DNA of 64,000 nucleotides from Acidobacterium sp. S8 (GTDB taxonomy: Bacteria; Acidobacteriota; Terriglobia; Terriglobales; Acidobacteriaceae), in the NCBI RefSeq assembly GCF_009765985.1, contig NZ_LMUM01000027.1:142425-206424 (forward strand), given 5' to 3'. This document shows, piece after piece, positions 1 through 7,174 of the stretch. Each line of letters opens with the position of its first letter. Positions within the stretch are counted from its first letter, which is position 1. Position numbers and translations under genes: made by a program. Below the pieces are notes generated by a model. It did not search any database, was not told the origin of the DNA, and worked only from the letters and a program-made list of their open reading frames with translations.

Positions 1-815
1 CTGCAAAGACTTACTCCATCTACGCCACAGGTCGCAATGCGGGTATATGCGGCGCTCTGGAACAAAACCTTCTGCTGCATACATATAAATCCGTTCTTGA
101 GGCGAACGGGGTTATTCCACCTCCCCTCGCACTCGAAGTAAATAATGGTATTCCGCTTGGAATGGGCTGCGGCTCCTCGGCCGCCACTCGGCTGGCTGGT
201 GTTGCGTTGGCTGCGCATTTCGGCGGACTTGACTGGAACCGAAACCAGGTTTTGACAGAAGCTTCCCGTCTTGAGGGGCATCCTGACAATACATCAGCGT
301 GCTGGCTCGGTGGGTTTACGGTTGCATGTGAACGTGATAACGAAGTCGAGGCTATCTCTCTAACGCCGCGGAGCTTATGGCAGGCGCTCGTGGTTATGCC
401 TACGAATCCCTTGCCGACGCCGCTTTCGCGAAAAGTGATCCCCACGTCGTTCACGCGCTCTGATGTCGTTTTCAATCTGCAGCGGGTCGCTCTATTGACG
501 GCCGCATTTGCTACGGGACACGGAGAACTTTTGCGGACAGCAGTCGAAGATCGGATTCATCAGCCTTATCGCGTGGATGTATGTCCGCTACTGAAAAAAC
601 TTCTTCCAATTTCAGGAATGGAAGACATTTTGAGCGTGACATTGAGCGGAGCGGGACCATCCGTTCTGGTATTGGTGCAGGCTGGCGTCAATACTGCCGC
701 TGCCAAGGAATTGGTACGAGCACACGCGGGGGACGAAAAAATCGAGATACTCGAATGCCATCTGGAAATGAATCCGGCGCTCTGCCGGGCCGAGTCAATT
801 TCCGCAACCCTCTGA
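1..815 (+). CDS. thrB: Homoserine kinase (5' end missing)
   Basis: Reading frame open from the left edge (first full codon at 3) to a TGA at 813-815; the start lies outside the window. Homoserine kinase phosphorylates L-homoserine with ATP in threonine biosynthesis in the cytoplasm. The GHMP-kinase ATP-binding loop is visible as PLGMGCGSSAA near 150-190, and the C-terminal GHMP motif appears as LSGAGPSVLVLV near 645-680. About 271 codons are present of the roughly 300 usual for the family, so only a short N-terminal part is missing. Upstream neighbours cannot be seen. The family assignment is firm; homoserine as substrate is taken from the overall resemblance. Confidence 0.85.
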   Translation, partial: AKTYSIYATGRNAGICGALEQNLLLHTYKSVLEANGVIPPPLALEVNNGIPLGMGCGSSAATRLAGVALAAHFGGLDWNRNQVLTEASRLEGHPDNTSACWLGGFTVACERDNEVEAISLTPRSLWQALVVMPTNPLPTPLSRKVIPTSFTRSDVVFNLQRVALLTAAFATGHGELLRTAVEDRIHQPYRVDVCPLLKKLLPISGMEDILSVTLSGAGPSVLVLVQAGVNTAAAKELVRAHAGDEKIEILECHLEMNPALCRAESISATL

Positions 816-912
816 TTCGAGGTTACTTTGGATTACCTAAGTTTTCTTTACAGCGGCTACGTAAATGTTTAAGTTCGCATCCGTGAGCAGTTCTGGGGGA
901 GGGCTGCTCTAA

Positions 913-951
913 GCGCCCGCGACTCGCAAGATGAGTCCGGGCGCTTTTTAG
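913..951 (+). terminator. Rho-independent terminator after thrB
   Basis: A long GC-rich hairpin has arms AGCGCCCG and CGGGCGCT, extended inward by GACTC/GAGTC around a short loop, and is followed by a T run. It lies about 100 bases after the thrB stop and ends that transcript before the trxA leader. Confidence 0.8.
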
Positions 952-1055
952 CACTTGGAACGGGTTATTGCCGAGTGCGACTTTTTTAGACCATTTATCA
1001 TCCAATAGAGTGGCTTATAGACTCGAGACGAGTCGGAATGGAATAAAGGAGGAGC

Positions 1056-1388
1056 ATGGCAGGTCTGGCAGTATTAGAGGTAAATGACGCGAGCTTTGAG
1101 CAGGAGGTGCTGCAGTCGGATCAGCCAGTCCTGGTTGATTTCTGGGCAGGATGGTGTGGTCCCTGTAAAGCACTGGCTCCTATCGTTGACGAGGTTGCTT
1201 CTGAGTTCAGTGGCAAACTGAAGGTCATGAAGATGGACGTGGACCGGAATCAGGCCACACCGATGCGTTATGGCATTCGCGGAATTCCTGCCTTACTGAT
1301 TTTCAAGGGCGGCAAAGTGGCAGACCAGATCGTTGGCTATGTGCCGAAAGATACGATCGCGCGCAGCATCGCGCGAGTGATTGAGTAA
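1056..1388 (+). CDS. trxA: Thioredoxin
   Basis: A 110-residue protein that is a single thioredoxin fold, the usual length for bacterial TrxA. The redox-active WCGPCK motif is at residues 33-38 (Cys34 and Cys37), and the cis-proline is in GIPALL near residue 77. It reduces protein disulfides in the cytoplasm and is itself reduced by thioredoxin reductase, which is not in the window. The ATG follows a strong ribosome binding site, AAAGGAGG, at the normal distance. It is monocistronic, bounded by a terminator on each side, and convergent with lexA. Confidence 0.95.
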   Translation: MAGLAVLEVNDASFEQEVLQSDQPVLVDFWAGWCGPCKALAPIVDEVASEFSGKLKVMKMDVDRNQATPMRYGIRGIPALLIFKGGKVADQIVGYVPKDTIARSIARVIE

Positions 1389-1404
1389 GCTGCAATTGAG
1401 ACTT

Positions 1405-1434
1405 GAAAAAGCCCGGCAAATTGCCGGGCTTTTT
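1405..1434. terminator. Bidirectional terminator shared by trxA and lexA
   Basis: The near-perfect inverted repeat AAAAAGCCCGGCAA / TTGCCGGGCTTTTT has a T run on both strands. It sits between the convergent trxA and lexA; the lexA stop codon touches its right edge. It should work in both directions. Confidence 0.9.
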
Positions 1435-2039
1435 CATGCATATTTGCGCAGAATACCCAGTGCACGGCCTTGGATGGCGACATTCGTAGCCGGAACAAAG
1501 ATCGGGTCCATCTCGATATTTGAGGGCTGTAGCCTGATCATCGAACCTTCCATGTAATAGCGCTTCAGCGTGGTTTCGGCTCCGTTTACCAGCGCGACGA
1601 CGATTTCACCTTCACGCGCCGTTCGTGCGCGCTCAATCAGCACATAATCCCCATCGAGAATATGTTCATCACGCATGGAATCTCCACGCACTTGAAGCAC
1701 AAACACATCCTTGCTTCCGATGATATCTGTGAGCGAAATGCTCTCAGCATTCTCCGTGGCCTCAACAGGAGATCCTGCGGCAATCCGGCCCAGCAGCGGC
1801 AGACGATCTGTCATGCGTGTCTTGCTGCGTGCCGGCATCACGTCAATCGACCGGCTGCGGTTATGCGCCCGCTGCAGCAAACCCTTATTTTGCAGATTGG
1901 TGATGTGCTTATGCACAGTCGCCAGGGACTTGAGGTCGAGGCCGCGCGCGATCTCTTCAAACGAAGGTGAATAGCCATTACGCTGCACAAACCCAGAGAT
2001 AAAATCCAGCACTTCCTTTTGTCGACGTGTCACTGCCAT
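1434..2039 (-). CDS. lexA: LexA repressor
   Basis: A 201-residue protein of the normal LexA length. Residues 1-65 form the winged-helix DNA-binding domain. The self-cleavage site is Ala88-Gly89 in GRIAAGSP, and the S24-type protease domain carries the catalytic Ser121 (GDSM) and Lys159 (TTLKRY). It represses SOS genes and is inactivated when RecA filaments trigger autocleavage. It is transcribed alone, divergent from the flagellar regulator region. A direct repeat just upstream of the start (2051-2068) may be its own operator. All key residues are present. Confidence 0.95.
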   Translation of the reverse strand: MAVTRRQKEVLDFISGFVQRNGYSPSFEEIARGLDLKSLATVHKHITNLQNKGLLQRAHNRSRSIDVMPARSKTRMTDRLPLLGRIAAGSPVEATENAESISLTDIIGSKDVFVLQVRGDSMRDEHILDGDYVLIERARTAREGEIVVALVNGAETTLKRYYMEGSMIRLQPSNIEMDPIFVPATNVAIQGRALGILRKYA

Positions 2040-2050
2040 AACCGCATTGT

Positions 2051-2068
2051 AGCGAATAAAAAGCGAAT
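2051..2068 (-). promoter_or_regulatory. Candidate LexA operator (direct repeat)
   Basis: On the lexA strand the sequence reads ATTC-N7-ATTC, part of a direct repeat ATTCGCT with an 11-base period, 12-29 bases before the lexA start. The layout resembles the GTTC-N7-GTTC operator known for alphaproteobacterial LexA, with G changed to A. Binding is inferred only from layout and position; a chance A/T-rich repeat is possible. Confidence 0.3.
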
Positions 2069-2311
2069 CGACGCGGAAGTTTCGCAGTTTTTTTGTTTTT
2101 TGGCTGGTGTTAGTTGCTCAGTAATCGCGGAAGACCTACGGAAAGCTGTGAGCTGTCAATTGTCTTCTACAAGTACTTCTTGCATTTTCCCATTTTAGAC
2201 CTACTGACTCCATCAAATTTCGTTTCAGGAAGGCAGCGCATTTCAGGCTCATGTCTCGCTTGTGTCGCACCCATGCGACAGGAGAAGGTGAAGGCACGGC
2301 AAGGAGCCACA

Positions 2312-2983
2312 ATGCGTTTGTTAATTGCAGAGGACAATAGCGCGCTGGGTGCGTTTCTAGAAAGGGGCCTTGAGGCAGACGGGCACGAAGTGACGCTGGT
2401 CTTCGATGGGGACTCCGCCGCAGACGCTTTTGTATCCCAAACGCCCGATCTGATGATTCTCGATTTGAGTCTTCCGCGAAAGGATGGTATCGAGGTGCTC
2501 AGATTCATTCGCTCGGTGAATAGCGAAACATTTGTTCTGGTGCTGACCGCCAGAACTGAGATCGAAACCAGAATCCATTGCCTGGATCTTGGCGCAGATG
2601 ATTGCATGTCCAAGCCGTTTTCACTGCAGGAATTACGCGCACGCTGCAGAGCGTTGATGCGACGTCGAGGCGGAAGCGGAATCGTCCTCCGCTATGCCGA
2701 TCTGGAAGTAAACAGGGTGGAACGATCAGTAGCGCGAGCTGGGCAGCCCGTGCTACTGACGAACAAAGAATTCGCCTTGCTTGAATGTCTCCTGCTGGCG
2801 CGAGGACGGTCCGTCTCTCGCACCGATCTGCTTGAGCGCGTCTGGGAAATGAATCCGACTGCGGGGACCAATGTTGTGGATGTGTATGTGAATTACCTGC
2901 GTCGCAAGCTCAACGATACGACTTCGAATCCGTTGATCCGCACCATACGCGGGCAGGGATATTCGATTGGGTTGAATGCATAG
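2312..2983 (+). CDS. OmpR-family response regulator
   Basis: A 223-residue two-domain regulator. The receiver domain (1-115) has acidic residues in IAEDN, phosphoacceptor Asp51 in MILDLSLP and the conserved Lys in MSKPF. The C-terminal winged helix (about 125-220) shows the OmpR/PhoB pattern with VYVNYLRRKL and IRTIRGQGY. The reading frame is open further upstream, but the ATG at 2312 is chosen because it starts the receiver fold exactly and is preceded by AAGGAG. No partner histidine kinase is nearby. It sits directly before the sigma54 activator and the flagellar genes, suggesting a role in flagellar control, but its targets cannot be read from the sequence. Confidence 0.88.
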   Translation: MRLLIAEDNSALGAFLERGLEADGHEVTLVFDGDSAADAFVSQTPDLMILDLSLPRKDGIEVLRFIRSVNSETFVLVLTARTEIETRIHCLDLGADDCMSKPFSLQELRARCRALMRRRGGSGIVLRYADLEVNRVERSVARAGQPVLLTNKEFALLECLLLARGRSVSRTDLLERVWEMNPTAGTNVVDVYVNYLRRKLNDTTSNPLIRTIRGQGYSIGLNA

Positions 2984-3002
2984 CCATCGAAAGGGATATC
3001 AA

Positions 3003-4271
3003 ATGACGACTTTCACCTCTCCCACGCGGGCTTCTTCCGCTCCGCCAAGAACCGCGGTGCTTGCCAGTGCCGATCTTTCCTTCCGCCAGCGCGTAAAGGA
3101 TACGCTTACCGGGCTCCACTGGAAGGTGCAGGAAGCAGCGGGAGGGGCGGAAGTGCTCGCTCATCTGGATGCGGCGCTCGCCGAAGCGGTCATTCTCGAT
3201 TCCTGGCTGCCTGATCTTGAGGTGCAGGAATTCATTGCCGAGTTCGAGCGGATATATCCTTCCGTGGATCTGATATCCATCGATGGAACCGGAGTAGCTA
3301 AGACATCGCGTAGCCCTCGCAGGAACGAGATTCTTTATGCCCTGCGAAAGGGGCAGGATGATGATGGGGCAATCTGGAACAGTGCGCCTGTCATAGATTG
3401 GCCGAAGGATGAAGCAAAAGAGCCTGTCGGACGAGCCACTTCATTCGTGTCCAATACATCTATCAGTCAGAATGGAGCACGCTTTACAGCCGTAGATGCA
3501 AGCTGCCGGCTGCCGGAATTTGTCGGGCAGCATCCGTTGATGCTTGAGGTCAGTCGTCGCATCCGCCTGACTGCGTGTCATAAAACTGCGGTCCTAGTGC
3601 AAGGTCCAACGGGAACAGGTAAGGAGCTGGTAGCGCGGGCGCTGCATCGGCTGAGTCCACGCGCTTCACGGCCCTTCGTGGCCTTGAATTGTGCAGCCAT
3701 CCCGGAAGCTCTGCTCGAAGCTGAACTTTTTGGGCATACACGTGGCGCCTTTACCGGAGCGGTGCAGGGCAGAATAGGCAGGATCGAAACAGCGCACGGG
3801 GGCACCCTCTTTCTCGATGAAATTGGCGAGATGCCGTTGCAGTTGCAGGCAAAACTCTTACGCTTCGTGGAATGCGGCGAACTGCAGCGTGTGGGTGAAA
3901 ATGAGCCGGTGCGAGTGGATGTGAGAATCGTGGCCGCTACACATCGTTCGCTCGCGAAGCTGGCAGCGGAGGGAACCTTCCGGGCAGATCTTTATTACCG
4001 CTTGGCCGTGTTCTTGATTCGCACACCCGATCTCAATGCCCACAAAGAAGACCTCCCATTGCTGGTCGGGCACTTTCTTGCTGTCATGGCGGAAAACAGC
4101 CCGGCAAAGAGTTTGGACGCGGCGGCGATGGAGCAGCTGCGCGCCCACCATTGGCCGGGAAATGTGCGGGAGCTTGAGCACACGCTCGAACGCGTCTGGA
4201 TACTGGCCGAAAGTCGGCCGCTGATCGGAGCAAATGAGATCGAGTTTGGGGAAACAGCCGGCGATTTCTGA
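3003..4271 (+). CDS. Sigma54-dependent flagellar activator lacking a DNA-binding domain
   Basis: A 422-residue enhancer-binding-protein-like ATPase. Residues 15-130 resemble a degenerate receiver, with Asp66 (VILDSWLP) at the phosphoacceptor position but without the usual paired acidic residues. The AAA+ domain (about 173-400) has Walker A GPTGTGKE at 201-208, the sigma54-contacting GAFTGA at 248-253, Walker B LFLDEIGE and the sensor WPGNVRELE. The protein ends about 20 residues after the AAA+ domain and has no Fis-type helix-turn-helix, so it probably acts from solution or through a partner. The start with AAGGG in front is preferred over the ATG at 2976. A sigma54-type promoter follows, before flgB. 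Confidence 0.88.
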   Translation: MTTFTSPTRASSAPPRTAVLASADLSFRQRVKDTLTGLHWKVQEAAGGAEVLAHLDAALAEAVILDSWLPDLEVQEFIAEFERIYPSVDLISIDGTGVAKTSRSPRRNEILYALRKGQDDDGAIWNSAPVIDWPKDEAKEPVGRATSFVSNTSISQNGARFTAVDASCRLPEFVGQHPLMLEVSRRIRLTACHKTAVLVQGPTGTGKELVARALHRLSPRASRPFVALNCAAIPEALLEAELFGHTRGAFTGAVQGRIGRIETAHGGTLFLDEIGEMPLQLQAKLLRFVECGELQRVGENEPVRVDVRIVAATHRSLAKLAAEGTFRADLYYRLAVFLIRTPDLNAHKEDLPLLVGHFLAVMAENSPAKSLDAAAMEQLRAHHWPGNVRELEHTLERVWILAESRPLIGANEIEFGETAGDF

Positions 4272-4298
4272 GAGTTTTCTAATCTGAAAACGCGCAGA

Positions 4299-4316
4299 TT
4301 GGTCCATCTTCTGCAT
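4299..4316 (+). promoter_or_regulatory. Candidate sigma54 promoter of flgB
   Basis: TTGGTCC, five bases, then CTGCAT. The invariant GG (4301-4302) and GC (4313-4314) are exactly ten bases apart, as the -24/-12 elements require. It lies about 65 bases before flgB and right after the gene for a GAFTGA-containing activator, which supports the call. Confidence 0.7.
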
Positions 4317-4379
4317 GTGTGAAGTTGAAACCTCACCTCTGCCTCGAGACATCGGCAGAATACGTGAAAGGGTGAACTG

Positions 4380-4772
4380 ATGCTGATTAGCACACCAATG
4401 AGCGACGCACTGGAGCGATATCTGGACCTCTCCAGTCAGGAACTGAAGCTGACCGCGGAAAATATGGCAAACATCGATACGCCGGGGTACCGCGCGGAAG
4501 GCTTTGACTTCGCCGGAGAGATGGGACGTTCGCTGGCTGAACTGACGGCTGGTCAAACCAGGAATGGTGTGGCGCGCAAACCTTTCTCGCAGAGCGCCGC
4601 GCATGTCGGACTGGTCGACGGTCTGATCGAACGCCCTGACGGCAACAATGTTTCGATGGATCGGGAGAGCCTGAACATGGCCGAGGCGCAGCTTCGCTTC
4701 CGCACGGGAGTGGAGTTGTTAAAGCGCGAATCAGCGCGTGTGATGGATGCGATTCATGTCGACAGCAAGTAA
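4380..4772 (+). CDS. flgB: Flagellar proximal rod protein FlgB
   Basis: A 130-residue protein of the normal FlgB length. The N-terminal half has the rod-family signature NMANIDTPGYRA (about residues 28-39), and the C-terminal helix has LRFRTGVELLKRE. FlgB is a rod component between the MS ring and distal rod, exported by the flagellar type III apparatus. An AAAGGG ribosome binding site precedes the ATG. This is the only rod gene in the cluster that is still complete; its normal neighbour flgC is reduced to 18 codons. Confidence 0.9.
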   Translation: MLISTPMSDALERYLDLSSQELKLTAENMANIDTPGYRAEGFDFAGEMGRSLAELTAGQTRNGVARKPFSQSAAHVGLVDGLIERPDGNNVSMDRESLNMAEAQLRFRTGVELLKRESARVMDAIHVDSK

Positions 4773-4795
4773 CTGACAGGAGCGGATAGCAGACA

Positions 4796-4954
4796 ATGAA
4801 TCTCTTTGGAGTGATGGAAGTAAGCGGGTCTGCCTTGAAGGCGGAGCGTAACAGCGGCGATCCTCATCAACCATCGCATGGTGGTAAATGGCAATCAGGT
4901 GCAATGGCAGTCTCGGACACCGGAAGAGATGCAGCGCATGACCCAGTTAGCTGA
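4796..4954 (+). pseudogene. flgC: flgC 5' fragment fused out of frame to fliF sequence
   Basis: The ATG at 4796, with AGGAG before it, opens a typical FlgC N-terminus: about 18 residues starting MNLFGVMEVSGSALKAER. From about 4850 the DNA is no longer flgC but the 3' part of fliF in another frame, so translation runs through nonsense to a TGA at 4952-4954. FlgC is normally about 140 residues; over 85% of it, all of fliE and most of fliF are missing at this point. This looks like one deletion with its breakpoint near 4844-4852. A collapsed assembly could give the same picture. Confidence 0.8.
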
Positions 4955-5378
4955 GGCAGCGGTAGGCTTTGACAGCGGCCGCGGAGACCAGGTGAGCGTG
5001 GAAGACATGGCCTTTGAAGGCAACACCGCACATTCTCCCGCAACACCGATGCAGCAGTTCCTCTCCGGAGCCGCACAGTCAGAGGCGCTCTGGAAATATG
5101 CTGCATTGCTTCTGGCCCTCGGTTGTCTTGTATTCTTCGTCATTCGCCCAGCGATGCGAAAGCCCGCTCTTCTGGGGGCCGCCGCCGAAGCTACGCTGCA
5201 GACAGAACCGCAACTGACTCTCGGCGAAGACGCATCAGAGCAGCGCGCAGTGGAAGAGGACGAAAGGGAACATAAAAAGATGCGAGCGCAGCTCGTCTTC
5301 GACACTGTAGCCGAGCACTTACGACGCGACCCCGCACAGGCGACACGTCTGTTGCAAATCTGGATACACACCGAATAG
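4851..5378 (+). pseudogene. fliF: fliF 3' fragment (MS-ring protein C-terminus)
   Basis: From about 4851 the frame reads AAILINHRMVVNG and continues through a periplasmic segment with TPEEMQRMTQLAEAAVGFD. It then has a single membrane helix (about 5089-5150) and the cytoplasmic tail ending in AQATRLLQIWIHTE. These are the last roughly 175 residues of FliF, including its FliG-binding tail; the full protein is normally about 550 residues. The N-terminal membrane helix and ring-building motifs are gone. A GTG or ATG near 4878 could in principle start translation, but no good ribosome binding site is seen. Its stop lies six bases before fliG, as in intact clusters. Confidence 0.82.
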
Positions 5379-5384
5379 GAGAAG

Positions 5385-6311
5385 ATGGCGATGGCTACTG
5401 CCGCAAGTTTGCCTGTAACTGGAACCAGCCTTGTGCCGCCGCCGGCAGCCGAGCGCCGCGTTCTGGAGCGTGCGCTGCCGGGAATTAAGAAAGCTGCAAT
5501 TCTGGTGGTGGCCGTGGGTGATGAGTTAGGAAAGAAGATTCTCCAGAACCTGCCGGACGCCGATGTGCAGCGCCTGACCGAGGAGATCGCCGATTTGCGC
5601 AATGTTCCGCCTGAAATGTCTCTGCAGGTCATGGAAGAGTTCTTCGACATGCTCGAGACGCAACGCTACATGATGCACGGCGGCCTTGATTATGCGACCA
5701 AATTGCTGGTGGAATCTTTTGGTAAGCAACGAGCCGAAGACCTCTTGGCGCTGGTCAAGCGCGCCCAGGAAGCGAGCCAGGGTGACTTGGCCATGCTGCA
5801 AAAAGTGGATCCACAGCAACTGGGAAAATTTCTCGATGGTGAGCATCCGCAGACCGTCGCGCTGGTGCTCGCGCATCTCGATCCCAAGCGGGCCTCCTTG
5901 GTGCTTAACAGTTTAAGTGAGGAACAAAAGGTGGCTGTCGTCAGACGCCTCGCAGAGATGCGTCAGTTCTCACCCGAGATGGCGCAGAAAGTAGCGGTAA
6001 TTCTGCATAAGCGATTGGAGACGGTTGGTGATACCGGGCGCAAAGCCTATGCCGGCTTCAAGGCGGTGGCTGATCTGCTGAATCGCCTGGATGCAGAGCA
6101 GGCCAAGAAGATACTGGAAGAAATTGAAGAGGAAGAGCCTGAAGTAGCTATCAATATTCGGAACCTGATGTTTACCTTTGAAGATCTGGTGACTGTACCC
6201 TCGGCCAGTATGCGTGATCTGGTCGCGGCGATTGATAAAGCGATCCTCGCCATGGCGCTCAAGGGTGCGCGTGAAGATGTCCGGGCACATATCTTCCGCG
6301 CCATACGATAG
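5385..6311 (+). pseudogene. fliG: Flagellar motor switch protein FliG, C-terminally truncated
   Basis: 308 codons from ATG 5385, which has GGAG in front, to TAG 6309-6311. The N-terminal domain, the EHPQTVALVLAHL middle-domain motif and LVTVPSASMRDLV of the C-terminal domain are clear. The family usually has about 330-345 residues. Here the FliG sequence stops at AHIFRAI, just before the charged torque helix and final helices, and the DNA continues as the end of a flgJ-like gene in another frame. The residues expected to touch the stator are therefore lost. A stable shortened protein may be made, but motor function is doubtful. Confidence 0.85.
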
Positions 6312-6513
6312 CCTTTTCGCCGATGGAGATGGCAAGGACGAGGACAATACTAGTGGAAGCGCCGACACACTGATGAGCTACCGCGCGGAAGCGATGGCGA
6401 AAGCCGTCTCCGAACACGGCGGGTTCGGCATCGCGCGGCAGATCCTTGATCATTTTCAAACAAAGCAAAAAGCTGAGCTTACGGAAGCTTCGGGGAAGCC
6501 GACCGGCTCCTGA
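6304..6513 (+). pseudogene. flgJ: Rod-binding protein (FlgJ-like) 3' fragment
   Basis: Downstream of the fliG break, in another frame (positions 1 mod 3), the DNA encodes about 68 residues. An acidic linker (SLFADGDGKDED) is followed by a helix pair, EAMAKAVSEHGGFGIARQIL. That pattern matches the end of the N-terminal rod-binding domain of FlgJ (consensus roughly QxAxxxxxGGGxGxA). There is no start codon or ribosome binding site of its own. It precedes flgM, the normal position of flgJ in such clusters. The assignment rests on a short motif and the context. Confidence 0.65.
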
Positions 6514-6546
6514 AAAAGTTCTCAGAAATTGAGTAAGAGAAGTTAC

Positions 6547-6573
6547 TAAAGTGTGGCCTTCGGCCGCCGATAA
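6547..6573 (+). promoter_or_regulatory. Sigma28 (FliA) promoter of flgM
   Basis: TAAAGTGT, then eleven bases, then GCCGATAA. This matches the class III flagellar consensus TAAAGTTT-N11-GCCGATAA at all but one position and with exact spacing. It lies 22 bases before the flgM start and should drive flgM and the hook-filament junction genes. Confidence 0.9.
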
Positions 6574-6595
6574 TGAGAGCGAGGAGAAAATCGCC

Positions 6596-6874
6596 ATGAA
6601 TGTAAATGATGGTCTGCGCAATCTGCCGGAGCCGCTGGAGGTATCGCAAGCATCCCCGGTTTCGCCAGTGCAATCGCAGCCTGTGGCAGTTCCCCCGGTC
6701 TCGTCCGGTGCCATTGAAGATCGGGCGGAAGTGAGCACGGCGGCGAGTCTGGCTCATCAGGATGTGCGCATGGAAAAAGTGGCTGCCGTTCAGCAGGCGA
6801 TTGCCAGCGGTACATACCACGTTAGCGCGGAAGATGTGGCCGACAAACTGGTCCGCCAGATGGTGGGTGAGTAA
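6596..6874 (+). CDS. flgM: Anti-sigma28 factor FlgM
   Basis: A 92-residue protein from ATG 6596, chosen because GAGGAG lies nine bases upstream and the sigma28 promoter is just before it. The first half is low-complexity and Pro/Ser/Val-rich, as in the disordered FlgM N-terminus. The C-terminal part has DVRMEKVAAVQQAIASGTY followed by a DKLVRQMV helix, the FlgM sigma28-binding signature. FlgM holds sigma28 inactive until it is exported through a finished hook. With the basal-body genes damaged at this locus, such an export checkpoint would not be relieved unless another flagellar set exists. Confidence 0.88.
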   Translation: MNVNDGLRNLPEPLEVSQASPVSPVQSQPVAVPPVSSGAIEDRAEVSTAASLAHQDVRMEKVAAVQQAIASGTYHVSAEDVADKLVRQMVGE

Positions 6875-6881
6875 AAACCTC

Positions 6882-7133
6882 ATGGCCGGAATTGGTTCTT
6901 CGCTGCCTCTCGCTAGTTTCTTTGATCGTGCCATCGATGCGCTGGCAAGGGCAGACGCGGCATCGCTGACGCAACTGGTTTCTGATTGTGCTGGCGCTGA
7001 GCCGCCCTGTTCCCCTGAAGAGTTTAGCCGTGCACTGACGCAGCAAGTGGCCTTTGAAAAGGTTCTGGAGCAGACCGGACGTAACCTCCGCATCCTGCGC
7101 GGCGAAGAGCGTTTTCGCTACGGCCGTCGCTAA
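6882..7133 (+). CDS. Small protein at the flgN position
   Basis: 83 codons from ATG 6882, seven bases after flgM, to TAA 7131-7133, just before flgK. It is predicted to be largely helical, with two Cys. By position it could be the FlgN-type export chaperone for FlgK and FlgL, whose gene usually lies between flgM and flgK. However, FlgN proteins are nearly twice as long and no clear signature is seen. It is translated in the same operon as flgM. Function is not recognised from sequence alone. Confidence 0.6.
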   Translation: MAGIGSSLPLASFFDRAIDALARADAASLTQLVSDCAGAEPPCSPEEFSRALTQQVAFEKVLEQTGRNLRILRGEERFRYGRR

Positions 7134-7174
7134 AGTTTGGCTTTGTACGCAGCAATCCAGGGAAAGGCAGTGAC

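Noticed and set aside
2101..2125. TTGGC...TTGCT as a sigma54 promoter ahead of the response regulator
   Set aside because: The GG-to-GC distance is 12 bases instead of the required 10.
2114..2311. N-terminal extension of the response regulator
   Set aside because: The upstream 66 codons have no family sequence, and the ATG at 2312 with AAGGAG starts exactly at the receiver fold.
7132..7165. A second TAAAGTTT sequence in front of flgK, like a sigma28 -35 element
   Set aside because: No GCCGATAA-like -10 occurs at the required 11-base spacing, and it overlaps the stop of the preceding gene.
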